From Alcaligenaceae bacterium (GTDB lineage Bacteria; Pseudomonadota; Gammaproteobacteria; Burkholderiales; Burkholderiaceae_B): a stretch of DNA of 64,000 nt. Of the stretch, positions 1-7,117 are shown piece after piece (within the stretch, counting starts at the first letter, position 1; each line of letters opens with the position of its first letter). The notes under the pieces are model-generated. The model was not told where the DNA came from. It searched no databases and was given only the letters and a program-made list of their open reading frames with translations. Location of the stretch: the NCBI GenBank assembly GCA_013416485.1, contig JACCEO010000007.1, forward strand, positions 62,001-126,000. Reading direction: 5' to 3'. The translations under genes were made by a program, and so were the position numbers.

Positions 1-1
1 G

Positions 2-1078
2 TTAGCGTATTGGCGATGCCATGCTTGCTTTTGTTGCCGCCACAGTCAGCAGTCGTTGATGCACACTTTCCAGCCAACAGGGAACGGAAAAAACCGGTTC
101 TATATGTACCGCCCACAAGCGAGGATCGGAAAAATTCATGCATTTGACCGCATCTTTGGCAGTGATCAGTATTGTGCTTGATTGCAGGACAGTAAAGGGC
201 GAGGACACATATGCATAGTGATCAGGTAATGCCACTGTGTCAGTTAACTGCAGGCCCTGGGCTTGCAGCATGGTGAAAAATCGCTGTGGCTGACCAATGG
301 CTGCTACGGCGCTAATGCTGTCTTGGCGATGCTGTGCTAGCCAGTCGGCCCAGGCCATATCTTGACCACTGACCAAGTTAACGGCTCGTACCGCTTGCAA
401 GCGCATGACAACATGCAGTGGCTTGGCAGTGGTGGGCAGACTTATGACATCATCGGCTTGCAGGTTATTGATCACCACATCGACGTGCTGTAGTTTTTCT
501 ACCGATTCGCGCAAAGGGCCAGCTGGTAATAAACGGCCATTGCCAGTACCACGGCCATCTTGAACCAGAATTTCCAGGTCCCGGCCTAAAGCCAAATGCT
601 GCAAGCCATCGTCGGCGATTACAACATCAACCGTAGGGTGGGCTTGTAGTAGGGCTTGCAACGCTCGAGGACGATTTGGATGTACAGCGACGGGTGCTGA
701 CGTAGTCTTGGAAATCAGGGTGGGTTCGTCACCGAATACTTGTGGATTTAGTGCACCATTACCTACCAGAGCTTTCCCAGAGGCTGCTACTCCGTAACCA
801 CGGCTAATTACACCGGGATGCCAACCATATTTTTGCAACGCCTGCACCAGCGCCATAACTACAGGTGTTTTACCTGTGCCGCCTACATAAATATTGCCCA
901 CCACCACTACGGGTAAGTGACTGTGGAAAACGTCCTGAGGATGGGCCAAGTAACGGGCTGTTTTGCGACGTACAAAGACTGCGGTGAGCCACGCTAGCGG
1001 TAGTAGTAGGGTGCTGGCCCAGCCTTTGCGCTGCCAAATGTTATGGGCGACTTGAGCAAGTCGGGCGTTGAAGCTCAA
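2..1078 (-). CDS. lpxK: Tetraacyldisaccharide 4'-kinase LpxK
   Basis: Phosphorylates the 4' position of the lipid A disaccharide precursor at the inner face of the cytoplasmic membrane. The 358-residue protein has one hydrophobic N-terminal anchor (about residues 22-36), a Walker A loop GNIYVGGTGKTP (61-72) and the DDGLQH motif near 154, all typical of LpxK. Length is normal and the TAA stop lies at bases 2-4, so the gene is complete. Its start overlaps the end of exbD by 4 bases, giving the exbB-exbD-lpxK order that is common in Burkholderiales. Family assignment is firm. Confidence 0.96.
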   Translation of the reverse strand: MSFNARLAQVAHNIWQRKGWASTLLLPLAWLTAVFVRRKTARYLAHPQDVFHSHLPVVVVGNIYVGGTGKTPVVMALVQALQKYGWHPGVISRGYGVAASGKALVGNGALNPQVFGDEPTLISKTTSAPVAVHPNRPRALQALLQAHPTVDVVIADDGLQHLALGRDLEILVQDGRGTGNGRLLPAGPLRESVEKLQHVDVVINNLQADDVISLPTTAKPLHVVMRLQAVRAVNLVSGQDMAWADWLAQHRQDSISAVAAIGQPQRFFTMLQAQGLQLTDTVALPDHYAYVSSPFTVLQSSTILITAKDAVKCMNFSDPRLWAVHIEPVFSVPCWLESVHQRLLTVAATKASMASPIR

Positions 1079-1485
1079 TGGACGTCCTGGGTGGCAAAAC
1101 TGACACGTGTGATACCAGCCAGTCTGGCCGCTTCCATAACGCGTATGACGGATTCGTGGGCTGTGCGTGCGTCAGCGTTAATGATAAGGCTGACATCTTC
1201 GCGGCCCTGACTGGCCTGTTTTAGGGCTTGAGCGATGTCTTGGCTATTGTTGGCATTCAGCAAGTTGTTGTCCAGGGCATACAGGCCTTCTTGGCTGATG
1301 GCAATATTCATTGCTTGTAGATCAATCTGGTCGGCACTGGCCTGCGGCAGATTCAGTTTGATCTGATTAAAGCGTGTAAACGAGGTTGTCGCTGCCAGGA
1401 AAATAAGTATGACCAGCAGCACGTCAATTAAAGGGATTAGATTGATTTCTAAATCATCTTCTGAGCGCTTGCTTTGGAAATTCAT
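1075..1485 (-). CDS. exbD: ExbD/TolR-family biopolymer transport protein
   Basis: A 136-residue inner-membrane protein with a short cytoplasmic N-terminus, one transmembrane helix (about 17-37) carrying the conserved Asp21 in LIDVLLV, and a periplasmic C-terminal domain. Such proteins work with an ExbB/TolQ partner to use the proton gradient to energise TonB- or Tol-type outer-membrane processes. It overlaps exbB by 4 bases at its start and lpxK by 4 bases at its end, so the three are probably translated together. No tonB is in the window, so whether it serves TonB or another energised complex is not shown. Confidence 0.93.
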   Translation of the reverse strand: MNFQSKRSEDDLEINLIPLIDVLLVILIFLAATTSFTRFNQIKLNLPQASADQIDLQAMNIAISQEGLYALDNNLLNANNSQDIAQALKQASQGREDVSLIINADARTAHESVIRVMEAARLAGITRVSFATQDVH

Positions 1486-2090
1486 TGGGAGGATCCGTGA
1501 TTGAGCAAGCGATTCAAGGCACTGGCTTCGCGCTCCATTTGGTGCAGGTAATGATCTACCCGAGAACGAAAGTAGCGATGGAATATCAAGGCAGGAATAG
1601 CGATCAGTATGCCAAACCCGGTATTGTACAGGGCGATGGATATGCCGCGCGCCAATTGGCTAGGGTCACCGCCGGCAGGCGTGTAGGATGCAAAAATTTC
1701 TATCATGCCCACCACGGTGCCGAATAATCCCAGTAGTGGAGCAACGACAGCAATGGTGGCTAGGGCAGGCAAATATCGGTTTAAACGATGAGCGACGTCT
1801 TTTCCTATGTCTTCAACAGCGGCGACCCGTGATGCGTTGTCTTCATGGCGAGTGGACAGAACCTCTGCTAAGACTCGTCCTAAGGGCGAGCTACCGGCCA
1901 AACGCAAAATGGCTTCGGGGCTGTCGTTGTCTTTGCGGTACAGTTCAGCCACCTGACCGGGTAAGCGGTGCGGCATAATGTTTTTTTGGCGTAGCGTTAG
2001 CAGGCGTTCAATAATTATTGCCAATCCTAAAACGGATGTGGCGACTAAGAACCAAATTGGCCATCCTGCGGCCTGTAGAATATCTAGCAA
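1482..2090 (-). CDS. exbB: ExbB/TolQ-family proton channel protein (TTG start proposed)
   Basis: MotA/TolQ/ExbB proton-channel family protein with three membrane helices: N-terminal (beginning ILQAAGWPIWFLVATSV), a central pair around LPALATIAVVAPLLGLFGTVVGM and GISIALYNTGFGILIAIPAL. The open frame reaches a GTG at 2213, but that upstream part has no ribosome-binding site and codes for a Pro/Leu-rich stretch atypical of ExbB. A TTG at 2090 has GGAG eight bases upstream and starts just before the conserved ILQAAGWPIW segment, giving 202 residues, a usual family length. I prefer that start; no ATG is available. Partner of the exbD that follows with a 4-base overlap. Confidence 0.88.
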   Translation of the reverse strand: MLDILQAAGWPIWFLVATSVLGLAIIIERLLTLRQKNIMPHRLPGQVAELYRKDNDSPEAILRLAGSSPLGRVLAEVLSTRHEDNASRVAAVEDIGKDVAHRLNRYLPALATIAVVAPLLGLFGTVVGMIEIFASYTPAGGDPSQLARGISIALYNTGFGILIAIPALIFHRYFRSRVDHYLHQMEREASALNRLLNHGSSQ

Positions 2091-2205
2091 GGTTGTGTCT
2101 CCGGCCCAAAAGATGGCTAGGTGTTTTGGCCCAGGCAGTCCAGGCAACAGTAACAATGTTAGCAAAAAAACTCTTGGATCGGCATGAATACTGGCTTTCC
2201 CGCGG

Positions 2206-2240
2206 GTATCCACAGAAACTGTGGATAATTCTGTGCATAA
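2206..2240. promoter_or_regulatory. Cluster of DnaA boxes between exbB and xseA
   Basis: Two perfect 9-mers of the TTATNCACA consensus lie on the minus strand 12 bases apart (TTATCCACA at 2220-2228, TTATGCACA at 2232-2240). A third with one mismatch, GTATCCACA, lies on the plus strand at 2206-2214. A weaker match (TGTGGACAG) lies at 2419-2427. An AT-rich block follows at about 2281-2336. DnaA binding is inferred only from the consensus; no dnaA, dnaN, rpmH or gidA is nearby, so this is not the usual oriC neighbourhood. Confidence 0.6.
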
Positions 2241-2448
2241 CTACTCTGATAGTCAGGATTTAGAGCGCCTAGAGGTTCAATGGTTAATTTTCATCCAATT
2301 GTCATATTATATATAATTCGTTATTAATCAGCAGCTTACAGTGTTTATCTAAAGCTAATGCTACTGACTGTAGCGAATCGGCTTGATATTCCACCCATTT
2401 GACAAACTATTTTCTTCTGTGGACAGAAAGGCTTACAACAGGCTATCC
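2241..2448. other. AT-rich gene-free leader upstream of xseA
   Basis: Together with the DnaA-box cluster this forms the only stretch of more than 300 bases (2091-2448) without an assigned gene if the internal exbB start is right. It holds an AT-rich block (about 2281-2336) including TATAAT at 2312-2317, a possible -10 element for xseA, although no good -35 was found at the usual spacing. No RNA gene, terminator hairpin or convincing small reading frame was seen. Confidence 0.4.
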
Positions 2449-3798
2449 ATGAGTAAAAACGACATGCAATACCCGGAAAACGAGGTCTGGACGGTTGCGC
2501 AACTGAACCAGCAGGTAGCGCAATTGCTACAAACACAGTTTTCTCGTCTTTGGGTTAGGGGGGAAATTTCTAACTTCACTCAGGCGGCTTCTGGGCATTG
2601 GTATTTTTCGATTAAGGATCAAGCTGCTACTGTCAGAGCAGTCATGTTCCGAGGCAGGGCGCTGGCCACTGGTCTACAACCCAAAGCGGGTGATAAGTTT
2701 GAATTCCGTGTGACAGTCAGCCTATACGAGCCGCGTGGTGACTATCAAGTTCAGGTCGAGTCCATGCGCCGCACTGGCCGTGGTGATTTACACGAGGCTT
2801 TTCTAGCACTGAAAGAAAAGCTCGCAGCTCAGGGCTGGTTTGATCCCGAGCGTAAGCGTGACATTCCTCCTATGCCACGTGCTATTGGTGTCGTGACATC
2901 TTTGGGTGCGGCTGCACTGCACGATGTGGTATCCGCTTTGCAGCGTCGCGCTCCCCACGTGCCGGTGATTATCTATCCATCCCCTGTTCAGGGGGCTGAC
3001 GCGGCAGCTCAACTGATCAAGGCGATGCAAACCGCTATCGCTAGGGCTGAAGTCGATACCTTATTATTAGTGCGCGGCGGGGGCAGTTTGGAAGACTTAT
3101 GGAGCTTTAATGACGAAGCCTTGGCGCACACGATTGCAAGTAGTCCGATACCGGTGATCAGTGGCGTGGGGCATGAGACTGACTTTTCGATAGCAGATTT
3201 TGTGTCTGACTTGCGTGCTCCTACACCGACTGCGGCTGCTGAATTGGCTTGCAGGCCGCGTCAGGATTTATTAGATAAAGTACAAGCATTGTGCGCATTG
3301 TTAAGTAATCAACAACAACGCGTTTTTGAGCGCGCTTCACTTAGACTGGATAGGGCGGTTGGGCGTTTGGTGTCGCCCAAGCAACGTTTAGTACAGCAAG
3401 GTGAAAGCTTATTAAACTTACAGAACAGGTTAGGTCGGGCAGCATTGCAGGATTACGATAAAAAACGTGTCCGTTTCATAGCGGTTAAATCTCGGCTGGT
3501 CTATGTACAACCACAATTACAGCATTACCGGCAGGATGTGCAGCGCCAATTGCAGCAATTATCTGCTGCTGGGCAACGTGCGCTAGACAACCAACGACGT
3601 CGCTATTTGGCCGCTGTGCAAACTTTGCACGCCTTAAATCCCGAGAAAATTCTTGAGCGGGGTTATGCCATTGTCAGAAATGAGCAGCAGGACATTGTTA
3701 AAAATGCGTTAGACTTAAGTGTTGGCGAACGACTCAGCGTCGAGCTGGGTCGGGGTAGCGTGCTCGTTACCGTTACGCAAGCCCACGCCCTGCTATAA
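2449..3798 (+). CDS. xseA: Exodeoxyribonuclease VII large subunit
   Basis: Large subunit of exonuclease VII, which with XseB degrades single-stranded DNA. Order: N-terminal OB-fold domain (WTVAQLNQQV through the LWVRGEISNF strand), catalytic domain with IGVVTSLGAAALHDV, LLVRGGGSLEDLWSFNDE and the ISGVGHETDFSIADF motif, then a long Arg/Gln-rich coiled coil and a C-terminal LERGYAIV segment. The frame is open from 2383, but ATG 2449 gives the family-typical MSKNDMQ-N-terminus and 449 residues, close to the E. coli length (456), with AGG upstream. No xseB is in the window. Confidence 0.95.
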   Translation: MSKNDMQYPENEVWTVAQLNQQVAQLLQTQFSRLWVRGEISNFTQAASGHWYFSIKDQAATVRAVMFRGRALATGLQPKAGDKFEFRVTVSLYEPRGDYQVQVESMRRTGRGDLHEAFLALKEKLAAQGWFDPERKRDIPPMPRAIGVVTSLGAAALHDVVSALQRRAPHVPVIIYPSPVQGADAAAQLIKAMQTAIARAEVDTLLLVRGGGSLEDLWSFNDEALAHTIASSPIPVISGVGHETDFSIADFVSDLRAPTPTAAAELACRPRQDLLDKVQALCALLSNQQQRVFERASLRLDRAVGRLVSPKQRLVQQGESLLNLQNRLGRAALQDYDKKRVRFIAVKSRLVYVQPQLQHYRQDVQRQLQQLSAAGQRALDNQRRRYLAAVQTLHALNPEKILERGYAIVRNEQQDIVKNALDLSVGERLSVELGRGSVLVTVTQAHALL

Positions 3799-3865
3799 AT
3801 TATCGTTGTAGTTCGATATTCCTAAGCGCTTATTGCGCTTGTTGGTTTTTTATAAGGATTTGATC

Positions 3866-4444
3866 ATGGCATTTACATTACCCGCGCTTCCCTACGCTAT
3901 CGATGCGCTCGCTCCTCACATTTCCCAAGAAACCCTGGAGTTTCATCATGGTAAGCACCATCAAACTTACGTAACCAACCTAAATAACCTGGTTGCTGGT
4001 ACAGAGTTCGAATCGGCCAGCTTGGAAGATGTCGTCAAAAAATCCTCGGGTGGCGTATTTAACAACGCTGCTCAGGTCTGGAACCACACGTTTTACTGGA
4101 ACAGCCTGTCCCCTAATGGTGGTGGTCAGCCTACCGGTGCTTTGCTAGATGCTATCAATGCCAAATGGGGCAGTGTTGACGCGTTTAAAGATGCCTTTAA
4201 TAAATCGGCAGCTGGCAACTTTGGTTCAGGCTGGACATGGTTGGTTAAGAAAACTGACGGTTCGCTAGATATCGTCAATACCAGCAATGCCGCTACACCA
4301 TTGACCACTTCCGATGTTGCACTGCTGACCTGTGACGTTTGGGAACATGCTTATTACATCGATTACCGTAACGCACGTCCCAAGTATCTGGAAAGCTTTT
4401 GGGCCTTGGCTAATTGGGATTTTGCTGCTGCTAATCTGGGCTAA
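3866..4444 (+). CDS. sodB: Iron-type superoxide dismutase
   Basis: Cytoplasmic superoxide dismutase, 192 residues. Metal ligands of the Fe/Mn family are visible: the first His in [13 protein letters not shown], His in [10 protein letters not shown], and Asp/His in [15 protein letters not shown]. The NHTFYWN and GSGWTWLV segments favour the iron form. The frame opens at 3833, but ATG 3866 has AAGGA upstream and gives the standard [11 protein letters not shown]-terminus. It is followed two bases later by a thiolase start, an unusual pairing that suggests co-transcription. Confidence 0.95.
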   Translation: MAFTLPALPYAIDALAPHISQETLEFHHGKHHQTYVTNLNNLVAGTEFESASLEDVVKKSSGGVFNNAAQVWNHTFYWNSLSPNGGGQPTGALLDAINAKWGSVDAFKDAFNKSAAGNFGSGWTWLVKKTDGSLDIVNTSNAATPLTTSDVALLTCDVWEHAYYIDYRNARPKYLESFWALANWDFAAANLG

Positions 4445-4446
4445 TC

Positions 4447-5652
4447 ATGCCAGGGCAGGCTTACATTTGTGATGCAACTCGTACGGCCTTTGGTCGCTAC
4501 GGCGGGGGGTTGGCACCAGTACGTGCCGATGACTTAGCTGCAATACCACTGAAAGCTCTGCTACAGCGTAATCCTGGCGTAGATTGGGCACGTGTCGATG
4601 ACACGTTTCTAGGCTGTGCCAACCAGGCAGGCGAAGACAACCGTAACGTCGCTCATATGGCGACCTTGCTGGCTGGCCTGCCTGCCGACGTACCCGGTGC
4701 TACCATTAATCGTTTATGTGGTTCTGGGTTGGACGCGATAGGCTCAGCTGCTAGGGCAATACGCTCGGGTGATGCAGGCTTAATACTGGCAGGTGGCGTC
4801 GAGAGCATGAGTCGCGCGCCTTTTGTCATGGGTAAGGCCAGTAGCGCTTGGTCACGTCAGGCCGATATCTACGACACCACCATAGGTTGGCGTTTTGTTA
4901 ACTCGCTAATAGAATCGCGCTATGGCATAGACTCCATGCCTGAGACAGCTCAAAATGTGGCTGATCAGTTCAAAGTTTCACGCCACGATCAGGATGTTTT
5001 TGCCTTGGCTAGCCAGGTGAAAGCGGCAGCAGCCCAAGCGGCGGGTATATTTAAAGAAGAAATTACCCCTGTGCATATTGCACAACGCCAGGGTGATCCT
5101 TTGGTCATAGACACAGATGAACACCCACGTCCAACCAGTCTGGAAGCGTTAACTCGTTTAAAGCCCATTGTTAGGGCAGACGGCTCGATCACTGCGGGTA
5201 ATGCCTCTGGGGTAAATGATGGCGCATGCGCTTTGTTAATTGCTTCAGGGATCATGGCACGTGAACAAGGCTTGACACCTAGGGCCAGGGTAGTTGCTAT
5301 GGCGTGTGCGGGTGTAGAGCCTCGCATCATGGGTATAGGCCCTGTACCTGCCACACGAAAAGTTTTAGGCTTGGCAGGTCTTACCTTGGGTCAAATAGAC
5401 GTCATTGAACTAAATGAGGCATTTGCTGCACAAGGTCTGGCCGTATTGCGTTTGCTAGGATTGCAAGACGACGATCCCAGGGTCAACCCAAATGGTGGCG
5501 CTATTGCCTTGGGCCACCCACTAGGCGCCAGTGGCGCCAGGTTGGCGATTACCGCAGTGAATCAGTTGCATCGCATAGGTGGTCGCTACGCACTGTGTAC
5601 TATGTGCATAGGCGTAGGCCAGGGTATTGCTGTTATCCTAGAGCGAGTTTAA
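4447..5652 (+). CDS. pcaF: Thiolase, probably 3-oxoadipyl-CoA thiolase (PcaF/PaaJ type)
   Basis: Thiolase of 401 residues with all catalytic features: nucleophile Cys in [10 protein letters not shown], His in [16 protein letters not shown] and the second Cys in [11 protein letters not shown]. The segment [10 protein letters not shown] is typical of 3-oxoadipyl-CoA thiolases, which split beta-ketoadipyl-CoA into succinyl-CoA and acetyl-CoA in aromatic-compound breakdown. A general acetyl-CoA acetyltransferase role remains possible because no other pca or paa gene is present. The start lies two bases after the sodB stop, and the end overlaps the convergent DUF192 gene by 4 bases. Confidence 0.85.
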   Translation: MPGQAYICDATRTAFGRYGGGLAPVRADDLAAIPLKALLQRNPGVDWARVDDTFLGCANQAGEDNRNVAHMATLLAGLPADVPGATINRLCGSGLDAIGSAARAIRSGDAGLILAGGVESMSRAPFVMGKASSAWSRQADIYDTTIGWRFVNSLIESRYGIDSMPETAQNVADQFKVSRHDQDVFALASQVKAAAAQAAGIFKEEITPVHIAQRQGDPLVIDTDEHPRPTSLEALTRLKPIVRADGSITAGNASGVNDGACALLIASGIMAREQGLTPRARVVAMACAGVEPRIMGIGPVPATRKVLGLAGLTLGQIDVIELNEAFAAQGLAVLRLLGLQDDDPRVNPNGGAIALGHPLGASGARLAITAVNQLHRIGGRYALCTMCIGVGQGIAVILERV

Positions 5653-6113
5653 TTAAGGCGTTTGGGTAAGCCGGTAATCTGTTCACCCGCCTGGATTTTG
5701 CGATCACGAAACCACCCTTGTTGCATTTCCAAAGCGTATAGTGCGGCAGCAGTAGGGCAGTGGCTTTGCTCGCTATAGGGTTGCATATCGGCGATGTTCA
5801 ATATGCGGCCGTCTGGGGCAATAAAGGCAATAGACAGGGGCAGGGGCGTGTTTTTCATCCAAAAGCAATGGCCTGCAGGGCTGTCAAATACAAACAACAT
5901 GCCATGATTAGGCAGTAAAGACTGGCGGTGCATTAGTCCAAAAGATCGGCTGGCGTCAGTGGCTGCAACCTCGGCTTGTACGGCATATTGGGAAATTTTA
6001 AGTTCAGTTACGGGCAACAGCATGGCTTGAGCTACGACTGAGCTAGGTAATAAGCTGGCGATACTTAAAAAAACAGGGGCTAAAAGCCCCTTCAAACGGT
6101 AAAATTTGTTCAT
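5649..6113 (-). CDS. Secreted DUF192 family protein
   Basis: A 154-residue protein with a clear Sec signal peptide (about 1-29, ending SSVVAQA) and a DUF192 domain: VTELKISQYAVQAEVAATDA, FGLMHRQSLLPNHGMLFVF, FWMKNTPLPLSIAFIAPDG and the final ALEMQQGWFRDRKIQAG. DUF192 proteins are small periplasmic or extracellular proteins of uncertain function. The gene runs in the same direction as the cold-shock gene upstream, with a 37-base gap, and converges on the thiolase with a 4-base overlap. Confidence 0.9.
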   Translation of the reverse strand: MNKFYRLKGLLAPVFLSIASLLPSSVVAQAMLLPVTELKISQYAVQAEVAATDASRSFGLMHRQSLLPNHGMLFVFDSPAGHCFWMKNTPLPLSIAFIAPDGRILNIADMQPYSEQSHCPTAAALYALEMQQGWFRDRKIQAGEQITGLPKRLN

Positions 6114-6150
6114 TTATTGGTGAAATGCTGAATGGTAGGTTTGGTACTTA

Positions 6151-6396
6151 TTAGGCCGCTGTGATATTTAACGCTTGTTGGCCTTTAGGGCCCTGGGCAA
6201 TTTCAAATGCGACTTTTTGGCCTTCCTTGAGGGTTTTAAAACCATTCATTTGGATGGACGAAAAATGGGCGAACAGGTCTTCACCGCCATTGTCGGGAGT
6301 GATAAATCCGAAACCCTTGGCATCGTTAAACCATTTAACGGTTCCAGTAAGCTTTTCGGTATCCCCTGATACAGGGCTTGTGGTTGAATCTGACAT
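6151..6396 (-). CDS. Cold-shock (CspA-family) protein
   Basis: An 81-residue single cold-shock domain protein. The nucleic-acid-binding motifs RNP1 (KGFGFI) and RNP2 (DLFAHFS) are present after GTVKWFNDA. These proteins bind single-stranded RNA or DNA and act as RNA chaperones. A 15-residue Ser/Thr-rich lead precedes the domain, slightly longer than in the smallest family members. It lies divergent from clpS; the 162-base gap must hold both promoters. Which csp paralogue it is cannot be told. Confidence 0.94.
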   Translation of the reverse strand: MSDSTTSPVSGDTEKLTGTVKWFNDAKGFGFITPDNGGEDLFAHFSSIQMNGFKTLKEGQKVAFEIAQGPKGQQALNITAA

Positions 6397-6558
6397 GCGT
6401 GCTGCCTCGACTATAGTGTTACATAAGAACTTGACTACAAGGATAGACCTTTAGCCAATACCTTCTGCCATACCTTTATACCACTAGGCACTCAGAATAT
6501 GATGATAATGCTCAATTTACCTTAAGGTAGTCAACTATGGAAATCACTAGTATCTGAT

Positions 6559-6882
6559 ATGGTTACTCAAATTGAAAAGACTCGGGAAACCGTTCTTGAC
6601 CGACAGTCGGAACGCTTAGCACCACCACCCATGTACCAAGTGGTGCTGTTAAATGATGACTACACTCCTATGGAGTTCGTCATTATGGTCTTGCAGCGCA
6701 TTTTTAGTAAAGATCCCGATAGCGCAACACAGATCATGCTTAAGGTCCATCACGAAGGTAGGGGGGTATGTGGTGTTTATCCCCGTGATATTGCTGCAAC
6801 ACGTGTCGAAATGGTACGCCAAGCGGCCAATCAGCAGCAGCATCCATTACAGTGTGTAATGGAACCAGCACCCGAAGCATAG
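6559..6882 (+). CDS. clpS: ATP-dependent Clp protease adaptor ClpS
   Basis: ClpS, 107 residues, binds N-degron substrates and delivers them to ClpAP. The core motif [17 protein letters not shown] contains the substrate-pocket Asn-Asp-Asp, and the C-terminal [15 protein letters not shown] segment matches the ClpA-binding part. The first 25 residues form the usual flexible tail. clpA follows on the same strand, 235 bases downstream, further than in many proteobacteria. A 12-base palindrome TACCTTAAGGTA lies upstream at 6518-6529. Confidence 0.96.
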   Translation: MVTQIEKTRETVLDRQSERLAPPPMYQVVLLNDDYTPMEFVIMVLQRIFSKDPDSATQIMLKVHHEGRGVCGVYPRDIAATRVEMVRQAANQQQHPLQCVMEPAPEA

Positions 6883-7117
6883 CTTTCGAATTTCGTGGCC
6901 AGAAGCCCCGTTACGGCAAATTAGTCCGTAGATTGCTATTGTTGGTAAAAAAGTCCGGTATAGTAATCTTATCTGCTAGTCATAGGTTTGTTGCGTAATG
7001 CATGCATTATCCAAACCCATGCAGTGGCCTATTTATTGTTGATACACAAGGTCGATTTAGTCAGTAGAATAGGTTTTATCGAATTGTTTGTCCGCTCCGA
7101 TATGTTATGGAGGAAGC
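6883..7117 (+). promoter_or_regulatory. clpS-clpA intergenic region with a 14-base palindrome
   Basis: The 235-base gap holds a perfect palindrome TAATGCATGCATTA at 6996-7009 and a TATAGT element near 6960, which suggests that clpA has a promoter of its own. No factor-independent terminator with a T-run was seen. The region ends with the strong GGAGG that fixes the clpA start. Confidence 0.35.

Noticed and set aside
2206-2336. The chromosomal replication origin
   Set aside because: Only two or three boxes and no dnaA, dnaN, gidA or rpmH nearby. Kept only as a DnaA-site candidate. One-mismatch boxes also occur by chance, e.g. inside the aminotransferase gene near 47370.
7088-7117. TTG 7088 as the clpA start
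   Set aside because: It would bury the strong GGAGG inside the gene and add ten residues not seen in ClpA.
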